Source: Kuschelorhynchus macadamiae (Eukaryota > Arthropoda > Insecta > Coleoptera > Curculionidae). From it: a stretch of 64,000 bases of DNA. Below are positions 1 to 12,429 of this stretch, piece by piece. The stretch's first letter is position 1; each line of letters starts with the position of its first letter. The notes beneath the pieces are model-generated. The model did no database searches. It had not been told where the DNA came from and saw nothing but the letters and a program-made list of their open reading frames with translations. The translations under genes and the position numbers were made by a program. The stretch is from NCBI GenBank assembly GCA_030620095.1, contig JAUTXW010002173.1, positions 124,001 through 188,000 on the forward strand. The letters are read 5' to 3'.

Positions 1-985
1 AATGGATTTTATTGGGCGAATTAGGAACTCAATATTCTGGTCAAAGCATATGTGTTTTACATGGATAATAGGTATAGAAAGCCTTTAATTGTTTAAGCTA
101 TTCTGAGTTGAGAGCTGCAAAATGTTTCCTTAGTGTAAATTTTAGATTGTCTAAAATATAGATTTGAGATTTTCCATTAAGATCATTAACCTATCATATT
201 TTTACATTCCCATATGACAGCTCATATGTTGTATTATATTATAGAGGTAGTATTGTAATTGCACGAAATACAAGGTACCTCTAAAAAGATATGGCAGTCC
301 CTAAAGGACATAACAACCCACTGAAAATGAAAAAAAAAATGTTTTGCAAAAGCATTTAGTATTTTTAACAAACAGGGCAATACATGTAATTTCTTCTATT
401 TTTTGTCAATATTATTTTTTTTCTACCACCAAAAAACGAAAATATTTTTTATATAAAGCGGTTAGGCAAAAAAAAAACAGTAAAACATGTCAAATTTCAT
501 TTATTTCTCCCTACATTAAACATTTACTACACTATATATGAGAGCCTTTGAGAATACAAGAATCCCCTAAAAATACCAATATATTTTATATCAATAACTT
601 GAAAAAAATGGGAAAACAGGACACATTTATTTTCTTTTGTGTATACAAAAGAATGTTTTATATATAGAGTTACTCTAAGGGAGTAACATTGGTTCCTAAA
701 AACAAAATTTCGAGAAATTAATAATATTTTTAAGACACAATAAAACGCACACAACTTTTAAATAAAACAACATTTGATTATATATTTTTCTTTTCACATA
801 GATTTGGGGTTTTCATTATTAGATGGAATCTTTAGTGATTTTAGAATACGTTTTCACATTTAGAATTGACAGCTGTCAAACTGTCGAAAATGGCAACATA
901 ATATGCGTCTGATGCCATAATTTCAAGTCAATTTATTAACTTAGACTCTAGCAGCTATTGTTTCCAGCCCGCCCATGGTGGAATA
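1..985. other. AT-rich stretch without recognisable gene
   Basis: The stretch is AT-rich with only short open frames rich in F, Y, K and I. I see no protein family, splice signals in register or RNA fold here. Confidence 0.6.
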
Positions 986-1314
<329 letters not shown>

Positions 1315-1319
1315 CCAAC

Positions 1320-2620
1320 TATTTAGTTTCTGAGTGTACAAATGTGTTTCCAACCTCCACTCGTCCAATGTCTATAGTCGCACTTTTATATAAAATACTC
1401 TGAAATAAGAATACACGTGCAAAATTGTAACTAAAAAAATCATTCATTTGTTTTTTGGATGGAGTATTTTCAAGATTATGTGAATAATTAGAGTTACAAA
1501 AAAGGCCTCGTCGCACTATATCAATTTCAAAGAAACGGTTTCCTATAGCCTTCTCTGCCCATGCCAAACCATACTTAATGGTATATAGAAATTTTATACG
1601 TCAGATTAAGATCTTTATATCCCGGTCTGAATTGGCCAGATTGTCAAAAGGAAACAGTATCAATGTGTTTGGGATGATACAAAGAAAAGGGTGCAGGCCG
1701 ATTTTTTTACGGTCGCACATTCAGTGGGCTTTTCACGGCCCGCTATGGCGCAATCTGACAGGAAAAGAATTTGAGCTTGAGACAGTTAGGTTTAACACTT
1801 GTAAAAAGTATAAAAGATGTTTTGATGAAGTTTGATATGATTTTTATGGGCTTCGGTGTAAAGGATTATATCGCTTACTGCAAAAGACCAACAATGGGAG
1901 CACTGAATGGGAGATTTAAGTCATTGGGCCGGTGAAATATTACACTTTTTGCACAGGTTTATTAAAAAGAAATCAGTTATACTGAGAAATAAAATTATAA
2001 GTTCTGTATTAGACTAAGAAAAAAAATTGCGTTTTAACAAAATATTCTAGAATTTAGGAGCTTGTTTTTAAAACCGTCCAACCGTATAACCATTTGGGTT
2101 TAGGTAAAAGAAAACTGACAAAAGAATATTATAATATAGCTTAAGATCTTCATATTCGGACATCAAAATTAGGACGTTTCTTTTATTTCGGAAACCCAAA
2201 TCAACATCAGAATCGACAATAAAATAATATAGAAACCGTTTCTGTTCCGCTTCCTGACTTTAAACGGATTTTACCTGCTATTTCAAGCTATCATTGAATA
2301 TATCACCTTTTGTGAAAATCCGATTACGATTTAGGTTCGCTCACATATGTAATTTTATACGTATAATCCGAATTTTTGCAAAAAATGTGTTTGTTCTTGC
2401 AAGTTGAGATTTTTAACGGATATTTAGGTCTTTTATAGTATGATTTATTTTTAAGATGATTTGTACGTCTATATTAAATAAGTATATTGTTATTCTGGTA
2501 AATACTATTTACCTAAAAAATCTTTTATGTTTAGAAATCGTTCAACATCTATTTAAAACAGTTCTAATAGCATTATCAGTCATGTCTTTAATAATTTATA
2601 TGGCTTTTTTGTACATTTCT
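1320..2620. other. No recognisable gene
   Basis: Open frames of 82-97 codons occur (for example 1578-1835 and 2456-2749), but none resembles a family I know. The latter runs into the foldback repeat that follows. Nothing else is supported. Confidence 0.5.
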
Positions 2621-2629
2621 ATTAAAAAA

Positions 2630-2948
2630 AAACACAAAGTCTTGGTCTCAGTCAAATATTTTAAAAAACCTAAGGTGACACGTGTTTCGCTCTTGCCAGC
2701 ATCATCGGACCTTAACACATTTAAAACAACAAATCCAGGTACAAAATAAGAATAAAATACAAAACAATTGCACACATTGTTGTAGGTCTAAGATGTAACG
2801 TGTGATTTGTTGTTTTGTATTTTATTCTTATTTTGTACCTGGATTTGTTGTTTTAAATGTGTTAAGGTCCGATGATGCCCTCAAGAGCGAAACACGTGTC
2901 ACCTTAGGTTTTTTAAAATATTTGACTGAGACCAAGGCTTTGTGCTTT
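2630..2948. repeat. Foldback element, two ~140-bp inverted arms
   Basis: The left arm (about 2630-2767) and right arm (about 2809-2948) are near-perfect reverse complements around a ~40-bp spacer. Shared blocks include the reverse complements of TTGGTCTCAGTCAAATATTT and ACCTTAACACATTTAAAACA. No transposase is inside. Each arm carries a hammerhead-like hairpin of the type found in Penelope-like elements, so the structure may be two PLE-type tails joined head to head rather than a DNA-transposon MITE. Confidence 0.85.
2862..2907 (+). ncRNA. Hammerhead-ribozyme-like motif (variant core) in foldback arm
   Basis: The order of elements matches a minimal type I hammerhead. A 5' strand TTAAGGT is followed by core CCGATGA (consensus CUGANGA, so U4 is C), a weak stem II, GAAA, a palindromic stem III ACACGTGT, a cleavage-site C at 2900, and a 3' strand ACCTTAG that pairs with the 5' strand over at least 6 bp. 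The left arm has the same motif on the minus strand with a better stem II. The core substitution suggests reduced or no activity. Confidence 0.5.
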
Positions 2949-3384
2949 ATTTAACATAATTATAAACACGTCTCTTTGAGAAATATGGACGACTTTTACC
3001 AACTTTTTGTATATTCTGCTGTTTTTAATAATTCAAGTGAAGAATAATTTAAATTTAATTTCTATAAACAGGAAAAAACCCAACTGCTTAGAATATCGAC
3101 TGTGGTAGATATATTCACTCAAAAATTATTAAATACAAGAAAACATTATACCTATCTAAGATATTTATTAGTAAATATAAATTATTAAAAATATCTTCGT
3201 GAATGTGAACCTCTTGCCATTAAACCTGATTTTATGTATTTTACGACTAATACAAACCAGTTTGTGGGTTACAGATTTATCATTTAGTTACCTAAATAGC
3301 TGCATTTTTATTTTAGAGTGGATCACCGTTGGAGGGAACTAAAAATTAAATAAAAAATTGCCTTTACCCGAATCTTTCCTTTTA

Positions 3385-4025
3385 TTAGGATTAGTGGAAA
3401 GTGACGTTTGGTAACACATATACATATACTGTATTTTCATCATTTTTATTGGGTGTCATTGTGTTCCACGACATTGGATCCGGACCAATATTTTACCTGT
3501 TTCTACCTATGCCATAGTTGGTTTTTAGGCATAATGTAAATTAAATTGAATAGGTTGTTTTGACCCTGATTTCTTTAAGACCGCCATTTTGTTCCACCAT
3601 GTTGAATTCGTACCAGTTTATCCTTATACCACACTTAATTTTGCACAATTTGAAGTCAGTGAATAAGAAAAGTTATTGATCTTGTTTGGGCCCTTATTTT
3701 GTTCCGCCCTCTTGCATTCATACTACTATTTTACTAGTTTATCTCTATATCATCACATTTAATGTCTGCACTTAATTTGAAATTATTCTAATAAGTAGTT
3801 TTTTCAGGCTGATTTTTTAAATATTTTATTAAGCCGCATTCATGAATTCGTACTTAAATGTTATCAGTTCATTTATATATAACACTTGATTCATGTGCAA
3901 TATTTGAGGTCAACCAGATAATTAGCTTTTTGGTAATAATATAATAAGGATTCACCATTCCGCCATGTTGTTCCACCATATTGAATTTTTACTAAAATGT
4001 TGCCAAGACAGACCGACACACAGTG
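3385..4025 (-). repeat. Dispersed repeat A, partial copy 1
   Basis: Non-coding repeat built of ~140-bp modules, each with CCGCCATTTTGTTCC followed by 'GAATTCGTACC' and 'TTTGCACAA' blocks. The same modules recur at 6.8, 9.3, 29.9, 46.8, 49.6 and 52.5 kb. This copy is reversed relative to the full copy at 9282-11022 and ends in the 'gacagaccgac' block. No coding capacity is visible. Confidence 0.8.
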
Positions 4026-4326
4026 CGTTGAGCATATGATCGGTTGGGACAAAAATCGTTGAACCTTAGCAGATAAACTTATATGGTATAATATATATTA
4101 ACAAGAAAAAATATAATCAGATTTAGTTATAAAAATTGCTTTTGGTTATATTCAGCGTTTAAAAGAACTTTTAATAGGGGCGCATATTGATATATTTGAA
4201 TTATGGTTAAAAACTGTTTCATTTGACTCGCAATGACATGAAACTAGTTTAAAACTAAATGAATAACAAAATTTTAAACAGAGACAATATTGAAACATGT
4301 TTTGGAAATACATTATTTAAAATTAA

Positions 4327-6290
4327 CTAACTGGCATTATCAGTATCGCTGTCAGAATTATCAGAACTTTCTGTTAAAATATCAGAGTTATGCGGAATTA
4401 CATTTGCATCTGAATTAACTAAATAACTATAAACATTTCTATTAACAAATCTAGACTTTTTAGTTGTTGTGTTCCTAAGGCTAGCAAGCAAAGGATCCGA
4501 TGTTAATATTAATATATTTGAAGATTTGCGAGTGTGATTTAACCTCTGTTTTCTAACCTCCTTATGCCTCGCCACTAAAACATTCTCTGATAATTTTCCT
4601 ATATCAAAAGACTTAATTATATCGCATCCGTGTATTAATAATTTATGTAAGCTACTGGGCATATAATACCAGCTATATAAACACAAATACAGATCTCTAG
4701 TTTCATTCAGTAAATCACCAAATTTGTTAACATTAATTTCGCTACCACTAGCTAATACGGAGAGGACAGTATAAAGTTTGTCAACTAAAATGACAATAAT
4801 TACTGTAATTTCTGAACTAATGTTGGAATTACTAAAGAACCTTCTTGCAGTATTTCCATCGTTACTTGATCCATATCCTGGTTTCAGCTTATCAACTATA
4901 AGGCCAAGTTTTGACTTTGTATTTTTTTAAATATTTTTTTGTTTTCACCTTTCACTTGCCATGTTTTAAAAGGCAATCTGCATGCAATATGAAGTAAACA
5001 TTTAACAATTCTAATCCATAAGTGCAAAGTAGATAAGCCGAAACGATATTGGTCCTTATTGTGAACTTTCTGTATTACTTTATTGGTGTTCATCTCTCTA
5101 CGGGTGGCACCGCAGATGTAACATTTGATGGCAGCATTGCAACCAGATAAAATATTATACACACTACCATCTAACATTAACCATAACAAATATGTTATAT
5201 TTCACTTCTATTTCAAATGAATTAATTGTACACTGATATAGAGAAAGTTTTTCAATAAATGAATTAAGTTTTGTTTCTTCATGTTTAATTAATTCTGAAT
5301 TTTCTTTGGAAAATATAAATTTTATTGGACGACAGTAAAATGTTGAAGAGGGACGTATATTTATACACATACTGCTTCCATCATCATTATTAATTAAACA
5401 TAAAGGAACAAATGCCATCAAAAACATACACTAATCGGTACTACCATCCTTTGAACATTTCTTTTTATAAATACTATGGCCTGAACTGCCGTCAAACCCT
5501 CATTTACACCTTAACATTGTATTTAGATTTTTTGATATTTCAAAACATTGTAAAATACTATTTGCAGTTTTATCCAAAATTTCCTATAAATTTACTTCAG
5601 CTGATAAGTCAGTTATGATATTTTTATTTAACAAAAACTGTTTTTTAGTTTTTTTTAGTGTAAACACACATGGGAGACATTCATTATGAATAGCATTAAT
5701 AGTAGATTTTAAAACTTCGTATTTTCTTTCAGATAAATCTAAATCCAAATACAACGCTAAACTTTTAACAGGACTTAGAGAATTACTTTCCATTAAGTTT
5801 TTAGAATAATTTTTTCGTTTTGAAACTGACAACTGAGTCGCAAATGATAGCTCGGCGATGGAATTTGAAGCTACAAGTTGTTCAGCTACTTCTTTTTTTG
5901 GTTTTATGCGAAAGTTCATCAAAGGGTTTTAGGGGCCTACCGCGACTAGAACTAGGCTGATTTTGCCGATGCAAGCAACTTAGATTTAAAACAGAATCTG
6001 GAAGTGAAATTTCCTGCTCAAGCCAATGTTTGTGCCTATTTTTAAATATTGTCTTTTTTCTACCACATTCCCTCCATTTTGTTCTGATTTTGAGACATAC
6101 ATATTCAACAGATTTTTGCAGATCAGTTAGTTTTATCTGGAACATCTCCAAGCCTCAGAAACAGTTTTATTGCATTAAAAACACACTCAAACTTCTTGTT
6201 TTCGTCGGCAGAAAGCCATTGTTCAAAAAGGTCAGAGTTTCTGATTGGATCCATAGGGCAAACTTAAAAATAAAAAAAAGACGCAGTTAG
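4327..6290 (-). pseudogene. Transib/RAG1-like transposase, decayed
   Basis: Pieces of one transposase lie in order on the minus strand, broken by frameshifts and stops. The N-terminal part (6151-5882) has RTKWRECGRKK and GRPLKPFDELSHKTKKR. The next block (5922-5584) has NSIAELSFATQLS and SPVKSLALYLDLDLSE. Middle pieces lie at 5427-4896. The C-terminal part (about 4915-4327) has KPGYGSSNDGNTARRFF, then SWYYMPSSLHKLLIHG, GKLSEN, RLNHTRKSS and LTSDPLLASLR. The DGNTARRFF block resembles RAG1's NGNFARKL, and the LSEN...ARHK...RK segment resembles the region around the RAG1 catalytic Glu; this is why I favour Transib. The Glu I would expect before ARHK reads Val, so the copy is probably dead on that ground too. 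The family call is inferred from memory of motifs. A related copy lies at 27.5-28.1 kb. Confidence 0.6.
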
Positions 6291-6299
6291 TCGCAGCTA

Positions 6300-6765
6300 A
6301 ATTACTTACAAATGGTTTTTTAATACCTCTGATTGATGTTTAAAATAAACCATTAAAAGATGTTTTCGGGTGTATTGGTTAAATCTTTTTCTTTCTATAA
6401 TGTCTTTAAAATTATTTTAAAATTTCTTAAAAGACAATATACAAGGACAGTTTTCATTAATAATAAGGAATACAACTAAACTAAAATAATAGTTTAAACT
6501 ACTTACCTTAAAGAATCGTTTGCACAAAATATGTTGACCAAAATTCAAACTAAAAACATGTGACAAGATATTTAAATTAGGTATTTGAAAATGTAAAATA
6601 ACTGATAAAAATGTTGATTTGTGAGAAAGCTATATTCGAATTCACCTGACAGAAAACTGACACCGTTTGACATATCTTGCACAAGTGATAAATCAAGGCC
6701 AACTAAGTGATCTAATCCTTATAAGAGCAAAACCATAAAAGGCCGACTTGATTTTTCGATTTTTG
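6300..6765. other. No recognisable gene
   Basis: AT-rich spacer between the Transib-like remnant and a dispersed repeat copy. It may include the 5' flank and terminal repeat of the transposon, but I could not define an end. Confidence 0.5.
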
Positions 6766-6789
6766 GCCATTGATCAACGCACTGTGCGA

Positions 6790-7570
6790 TAGACAGACCG
6801 AGAGAAAAGAGTATAGGTATGTAAAAACTGCGGGGTTCACTTTTTCACGATTACAAGTAATTTATTTGACCGCCATTTTGTTCCGCGATCTTCATACTAA
6901 AATTTTATCAGTTCATCTTTCTATCACACACAACTTTTGCACAAAATTTGAAAGTAATCTAATAAAAAGTTTTTGCAGGCTGATTTTTGAAATATTTTAT
7001 TAAGCCGCCATTTTGTTTCGCCATATTGGATGTTTACCAAAATGTTAAGATTTCATCCCCATCTGACTTTTAATTTTTGACCAAAAAGTCATCCGAAAAG
7101 GTAGTTTTTAGCTGTCGCATACAGACCGACATACGAGGAAGTAAAAAATCGATAAGTCGAATCTTTCTTTTATTGAGGATAATGAAGTATAGCCCTTTTT
7201 TATTTCCCTCAAAAAAGGGAAATATTGTAATCGTGAAAAAATCACACTCCGAGATTTTTTCACATCTTCACGTTTTTTAGAGTCTCTAGATGACGAAAAA
7301 CATGTTTTCACAATTCCGTCGGTCTGCTGTGTGATAGTTAATTACTATGTGCGGATCTAAAATGGGGTATTTTCAAATGATATGATATTAAAAATTAAAT
7401 TTTTACCACAATGTATTCATCCAGATATGACCCTCAATTTTTAAATAAAATTTTAAATGAATTGAGTAGGCACTTTTTTAACTCTTCCGCGAACAGCAGA
7501 CCGACAGATATACTGACGACCTCGGGAAAAATGTTTTTCAAGATCTAGGGACCCTAAAACGTGAATATCT
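6790..7570. repeat. Dispersed repeat A, copy 2 (composite)
   Basis: The reversed module array (ACCGCCATTTTGTTCC at about 6870) meets the forward head of the repeat: the hairpin TTTCCCTC...GGGAAAT, TATTGTAATCGTGAAAAAAT and 'gacgaaaaacatgttttc' at 7203-7310. Two partial copies in opposite orientation appear to be joined. It is non-coding. Confidence 0.75.
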
Positions 7571-7579
7571 GTAAAAATA

Positions 7580-7895
7580 TGGGACGGTGATATTTTTATA
7601 TTTTGAATACTTTTGGCTATCATGTTATACTATAATATGCTTTTGGCCCTTGTGTTCTCCAAAGATAAAAATAACTAAAAATACTTCGGAAGAAGCTATT
7701 ATTATTTTCCACCTAATCTATTTTCTGAATTCGCTCAGATTCTGGCATAGCACATCCTTAACAACCCGACATCATTATAAGGTAAGGTATTAGTGCCTCG
7801 TAACGAGATACACATTATCATGTACTTGAACCCCTATTACTTCTTTTGAACGTTTATCAAAGGATCTCTTCTTTTTCTTCTGTCTCTTGTTGAAA
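7580..7895. other. No recognisable gene
   Basis: A short unassigned stretch between a dispersed repeat and a PLE tail. Only a 68-codon frame without features is present. Confidence 0.5.
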
Positions 7896-7897
7896 CC

Positions 7898-8200
7898 TTA
7901 ACGTGAAAATGAGTGTATACACTTGGCATTGTGCTTCTCTAAAGCGCCCAAGATTGTTATCTGTATTTGTATTTTTATTAGGATATGCAGTACAGGATTT
8001 AAACAAATAATTAACAAAATAGTAGAAAAGTTTTTACGGCTGGTGTCAAATAAGTAATCATGGTTCTTGGATATAGACCATGTCGACTTGAAACTATTTT
8101 CCGACGTTTCACTGGAGATTACACAAGTCATCTTGACTGATGCAAGAACCTTGGTATCCTTTACATTATTCATGTATCTAGTTGAGCGTTGGTATTCGGC
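7898..8200 (-). pseudogene. Penelope-like element 3' tail fragment
   Basis: Read on the minus strand, the frame has NVKDTKVLAS, matching NVKETKVLAS downstream of the GIY-YIG domain at 31.8 kb. It is followed by 'AGTGAAACGTCGG' and 'CCAAGAACCATGATTACTTA', matching the PLE tail at 32.08-32.12 kb. Only the end of the element is present; reverse transcriptase and nuclease are absent. Confidence 0.6.
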
Positions 8201-8203
8201 TAC

Positions 8204-8220
8204 CAGTGGCGGCTCGCCAC
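8204..8220 (+). repeat. Solitary hAT-like terminal repeat
   Basis: CAGTGGCGGCTCGCCAC matches the left terminal repeat of the ZMYM1-like hAT copies at 30159 and 50330. No partner end was identified, so this may be a broken element end. Confidence 0.4.
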
Positions 8221-8364
8221 TTTTCGATACGGTGAGGCGAGGTATAGATCTCTCAAGAGAATAAAAATTTTTGGTCATAATATCCACCATTGTATCAAAC
8301 ACATTTTTAAATTAAAATTTTTGAATATTTCATAAATAAATTTCAACCTCAGACTGATATATTC

Positions 8365-8640
8365 CGAGGGGGTACTCACTGAGGATATTTTATGTCCCAA
8401 GGGAAGGAGATCTGGAGGAGATCCGAGGAGATACGGAGAATATCCGAGGAGATCCGGGGATTTGCGAGGACATTCGGAGGATATCCGAGGAGATACGGAG
8501 ATAATCAGAGGAAATCCGAGGAGATACGGGGATATTCGGAGGATATCCAAGGAGATACGGTCAGATTCGGGGGATATCTAGGGAGATTTCGGGGATATCT
8601 AGGGTGATGCAGAGGAAATCTGAGGAGATCCCGCAAAGAA
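8365..8640 (+). repeat. GAGATCCGAGGA minisatellite block 1 with left edge CGAGGGGGTACTCACT
   Basis: Degenerate ~20-22-bp tandem units of the GAGGAGATNCGAGGANAT type follow a 16-bp edge, CGAGGGGGTACTCACT (8365-8380). The identical 16-mer occurs inverted at 12847-12862 beyond a second block of the same minisatellite. Open frames rich in R, G, D, E and F through the array are repeat artefacts. Confidence 0.85.
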
Positions 8641-9280
8641 ATCTATCGAAAAATGCATAAATAATTCCAGGGTGGCTTAAGCTTTTTGTCTAACCAGGTA
8701 CCTAAAACATAATTTTCAAGTTTTAGATAATTCTAATGTCTCGGATAATCCATGTTAAAAAAGTTGAAGTTTTATTTTGAGAATAGAAAAACGTAATTTT
8801 TCTATTCTTAACTGACCCTGTATAATAAACTTAACATTTGAGACCGCTAAACTAATTTTATGCATTAAGAAATCAACAAAATATTTTTATTGTTACTATA
8901 TACTCAAAATATCTGTACTATTTAAAATAAAGACCTTTTTCAATATTAATATTACAGCATTTTTAAATAGTAAACCAACTAACTTACATACTTACAGCAA
9001 AAAAATGGTTATCTGGATTTTTATAAGTACAAGTCGTAAAACGTCTTTTAATAAAAAATAACTGCAACCTCAGGGATGGTGGAGGGTTGACGTAGGGGCT
9101 TGAAAAATGGTGAAAAATGATATTTTTGCAATTTCCAGTAAAAAATGTTGTCCTATAAAAAATATCCTATAGAAAAGTTGTAAATGATGCAAACATTTAC
9201 AACTTTTGCAGATATCACTTTTCAACCTGCCTTTTCAAATTTCCAAGAAAAATGCGTTCGAATTTTTTTTTTCATTTTTA
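8640..9280. other. No recognisable gene
   Basis: AT-rich sequence between a minisatellite block and dispersed repeat A. A small imperfect palindrome around 9165-9215 ('agttgtaaatg'...'catttacaact') is the only structure noticed. Confidence 0.45.
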
Positions 9281-9281
9281 C

Positions 9282-11022
9282 TTCCCTCATAAAAGGGAAG
9301 TATTGTAATCGTTAAAAAATCAACCTCCGAGATTTTTTCAGATCTTTCCCTAGTCCCTAAATGACGAAAAACATGTTTTCTCAATTCCGTTCTCTGTCTG
9401 TATGTCTGTCTGTCGGTCTGTCTCTCGGTCTGTCTGTTCGCGGCATAACTAAAAAACTACTTACCCCATTGACTTATATTGGGATTATACGGGGATGACC
9501 TGGGAAAACGGCGGCCTAGTGAAATGTTAAAATTATTACTAAGAAAGCGCTTATCCAATTTATCTAAAATTTTGCACAAAAATCAAGTATTTTATAGGAA
9601 TCAACTGGTAACATTTTGGTACGAATCCAAGATGGCGGAACAAAATGGCGGCTTAATAAAATATTTAAAAATTCAGCCTGAAAAACTACTTAATGATCTG
9701 ATTTCAAATTGTGCGCCATAACTAATTGTAGTATAGAGATGAACTAGTAAAAGTGTTGTACTAATTCAAGATGGCGGTACAAAATGGCGGTGAAATAAAA
9801 ATTTTTCTAATCTGAAAAAATCACCCTCTCAGGTTTTACATATTTCGCGTTTTAGCGACCCTAGATGTCAAAAAATATGTTTTATCAAGTCCGTCGGTTT
9901 GTCTGTATTCCTGTAAGTTCTCGGCATAGCTTAAAAACTAATCATCAGACTGACTTCAAATTTTAGTCAAAAATTGAGGCTCATATGGGGATGACCTGGT
10001 AATATTTTGACTGAAATCCAATATGCCGGAACAAGATGGCAGCCTAGTGTAACGTTAAAAAATTATTACTAAAAAAAATCAAGTATTTTTTACAAAAATC
10101 AAGTAGGAATCAACTGGTAAAATTGGGGTACGAATCCAAGATGGATGAACAAAATGGCGGTTTAATAAAATATTTAAATATTCAGCTTGAAAAAACTACT
10201 TAATTAATTGATTTCAAATTGTGTGCCATAACTAATTTTAGTACAGAGATGAACTAGTAAAACTGTGGTATTAATTCAAGACGGCGGGACAAAACGGTGG
10301 CCAAATAAAATTGTGTAATCTGAAAAAATCACCCTCTCAGGTTTTACATATCTTCGCGTTTTAACGTCCCTGATGCCAAAAAATATCATGTCTGTCAATG
10401 GGCAGCATAGCTTAAAAACTACTCATCAGATGGACTTTTTTAGTCAAAAATTAAGGCTCATATGGAGATGATATGGTAATATTTTGGTAAAAATCCAATA
10501 TGCCAATATTATCCAATTAACCTCAAATTTTGCAATTGTTGTGTTACACAAGAATGAACTGGTAACATTTTGGTATGAGTATAGAAAAGCAAAACAAAAT
10601 GGCGGCCTAATAAAATATTTAAAAAATCAGTCTGAAAAAAACTACTTATCCGATTAATTTCAAATTTTGTGCAAGCATTAAGTGTGATATAAATATAAGC
10701 TGGTAAAGTTGTGTTACGAATTCAAGATAGGGGAACAAAATGGCGGCCAAAAAAATCTTCTTATTCAATTGACTGTAAATTTTGGAGAAAAATTAAATAT
10801 GATACAAGGATAAACTGGTGCGAATAAGTAAACACTACTTATTGAATTCATTTTAAATTATGCCCAAAATTAAGTGTGGCATAGGTAGAAAGTGGTAAAA
10901 TATTGGTAGGGATAAAATGGCGTTCAATAAAAATATTTGAAAAGACGGTATATATATGTGTCACTAAATAACTATTTACTGAACTAAATTGGTTCACACT
11001 TCACTATTCCTAATAAAAGAAA
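9282..11022 (+). repeat. Dispersed repeat A, apparently full copy (~1.74 kb)
   Basis: It starts with the hairpin ACTTCCCTC..AAGGGAAGT followed by ATTGTAATCG, then 'aaatgacgaaaaacatg', tetranucleotide TCTG runs and a 'ttcgcggcataac' block. At least six ~140-bp modules follow, each containing a variant of AAGATGGCGGAACAAAATGG. It ends near CACTATTCCTAATAAAAG, a sequence also seen at the ends of the copies at 3.4 and 29.9 kb. No long open frame and no long terminal inverted repeats were found. The element class is unknown; a non-autonomous element or module-amplified repeat is inferred. Confidence 0.75.
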
Positions 11023-11029
11023 ATATTCA

Positions 11030-12425
11030 TAATGAGGGAGGTTCCCGGTAAAGAAAATTTACCGATTTTTTATTTCTCATTTCCACAAAAATAATTTAAT
11101 TTTAACGGATTTAGGTAAAAGTATACCTTTCTATATCTTAAATAACCAGAAACTTTTATACATCAAAAAAATCAAGAAGTTTCCAAGATATGAATATTTT
11201 CCGGTCTAAATTTTTGTCTTCAAAATAAAAACCTACGGTAAAAGATCATTGTTAGAGTTCCGCGGGTGCTTTTTTTTGATTTAGACACATACTTTTAGGA
11301 GAAATAAAACAAAAATAGTCACAATTCAAAAACATGTTTAAAAATGGCAAAAAGCAAAAAATGAATCTTCCAACAACGAATTTTTCCGCAGTTGTTGATA
11401 ATTTGTTTAAATTGACAAAAACATCTTCGATAGCTTTGCACAAGTTGCCGCACAATCGCCTTTTCTGTGTACTATCCTCAGATCCTTTCTAATATTAGGA
11501 ATACTGTACAAAATTAAAGCTTCTGGTCAAACAATGCAACATAGTTTCTTTTGTATTTTTTCCATATAATTGAATAGTCTAACAGTTTTCGAAGATTTTT
11601 TTTTATTTTTACTAATTATTAATGGTTTTTCACCGTGGAATAAGACCGGAAAAAACGAATATGTCAGAAAATTCTGGATTTTTGTATCTAAAAAAATTGT
11701 AGCTATTTAAGACATCTTCAACTCTACACAAGTTGAAGATGTCTGCATTATCTACAACTTTTGTATAGAATATTTTCTTATAGGACGTCAATTTTCGCCA
11801 ATTATAATTATTTTTTTAAATTTGTTAAAAGCCACTTTACCATTTATCGGTCTGTATATTAAGTTAGCCGAAAAGTATTGTAATTTGTTTTTGAACAGGT
11901 TAAAATATAAGTGGATTTGCCTGGTCAAAAAGTGCCCACTAAGTGTATTTCTATTTATTTTCATGTTCTCTTGGCGACAAAATACAGAAGGGCATTTAGT
12001 TTGCAGTTTTTGACCAGTCGAATTCGCCAAGATTTAGAAATTAAACTGAAATAGTACATTTAATTGGCGCTCCAAATAATAAATAGTTGGTGGTAAAAAA
12101 ATATTTTTTTTTACGTTTATTTTATTTTGAACATTTTAGCATTATTTTTTAAGCACTCTGTATAAGACATTCACGATTGGATAATAATAATAACTGGATT
12201 ATAATATTGTACTGTCATCGAGTTTATGTATGTATACCAAATCTCAGTCAATTCCGATAACAGGAACTGCTCCAAAAGTTACTTGCATGATTTGACCCAA
12301 GCATACATACATTCCAACATACAAGTGAAATTAAATAAAAGCTTTTAAAAGGAAATAATTACCTTAAGTTCAATATAATTTATTTCCTAACCTTGTGAAC
12401 ACGGTTGATACAAGTATGATGTAAA
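11030..12425. other. No recognisable gene
   Basis: AT-rich. Two overlapping antiparallel frames of 63-80 codons (11788-12030) share one region and neither resembles a known protein. Nothing else is supported. Confidence 0.45.
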
Positions 12426-12429
12426 GATA

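Noticed and set aside
2456..2749. 97-codon frame with a hydrophobic segment, as a small membrane protein
   Set aside because: Its C-terminal third is foldback-repeat sequence and the rest is low complexity; no family match.
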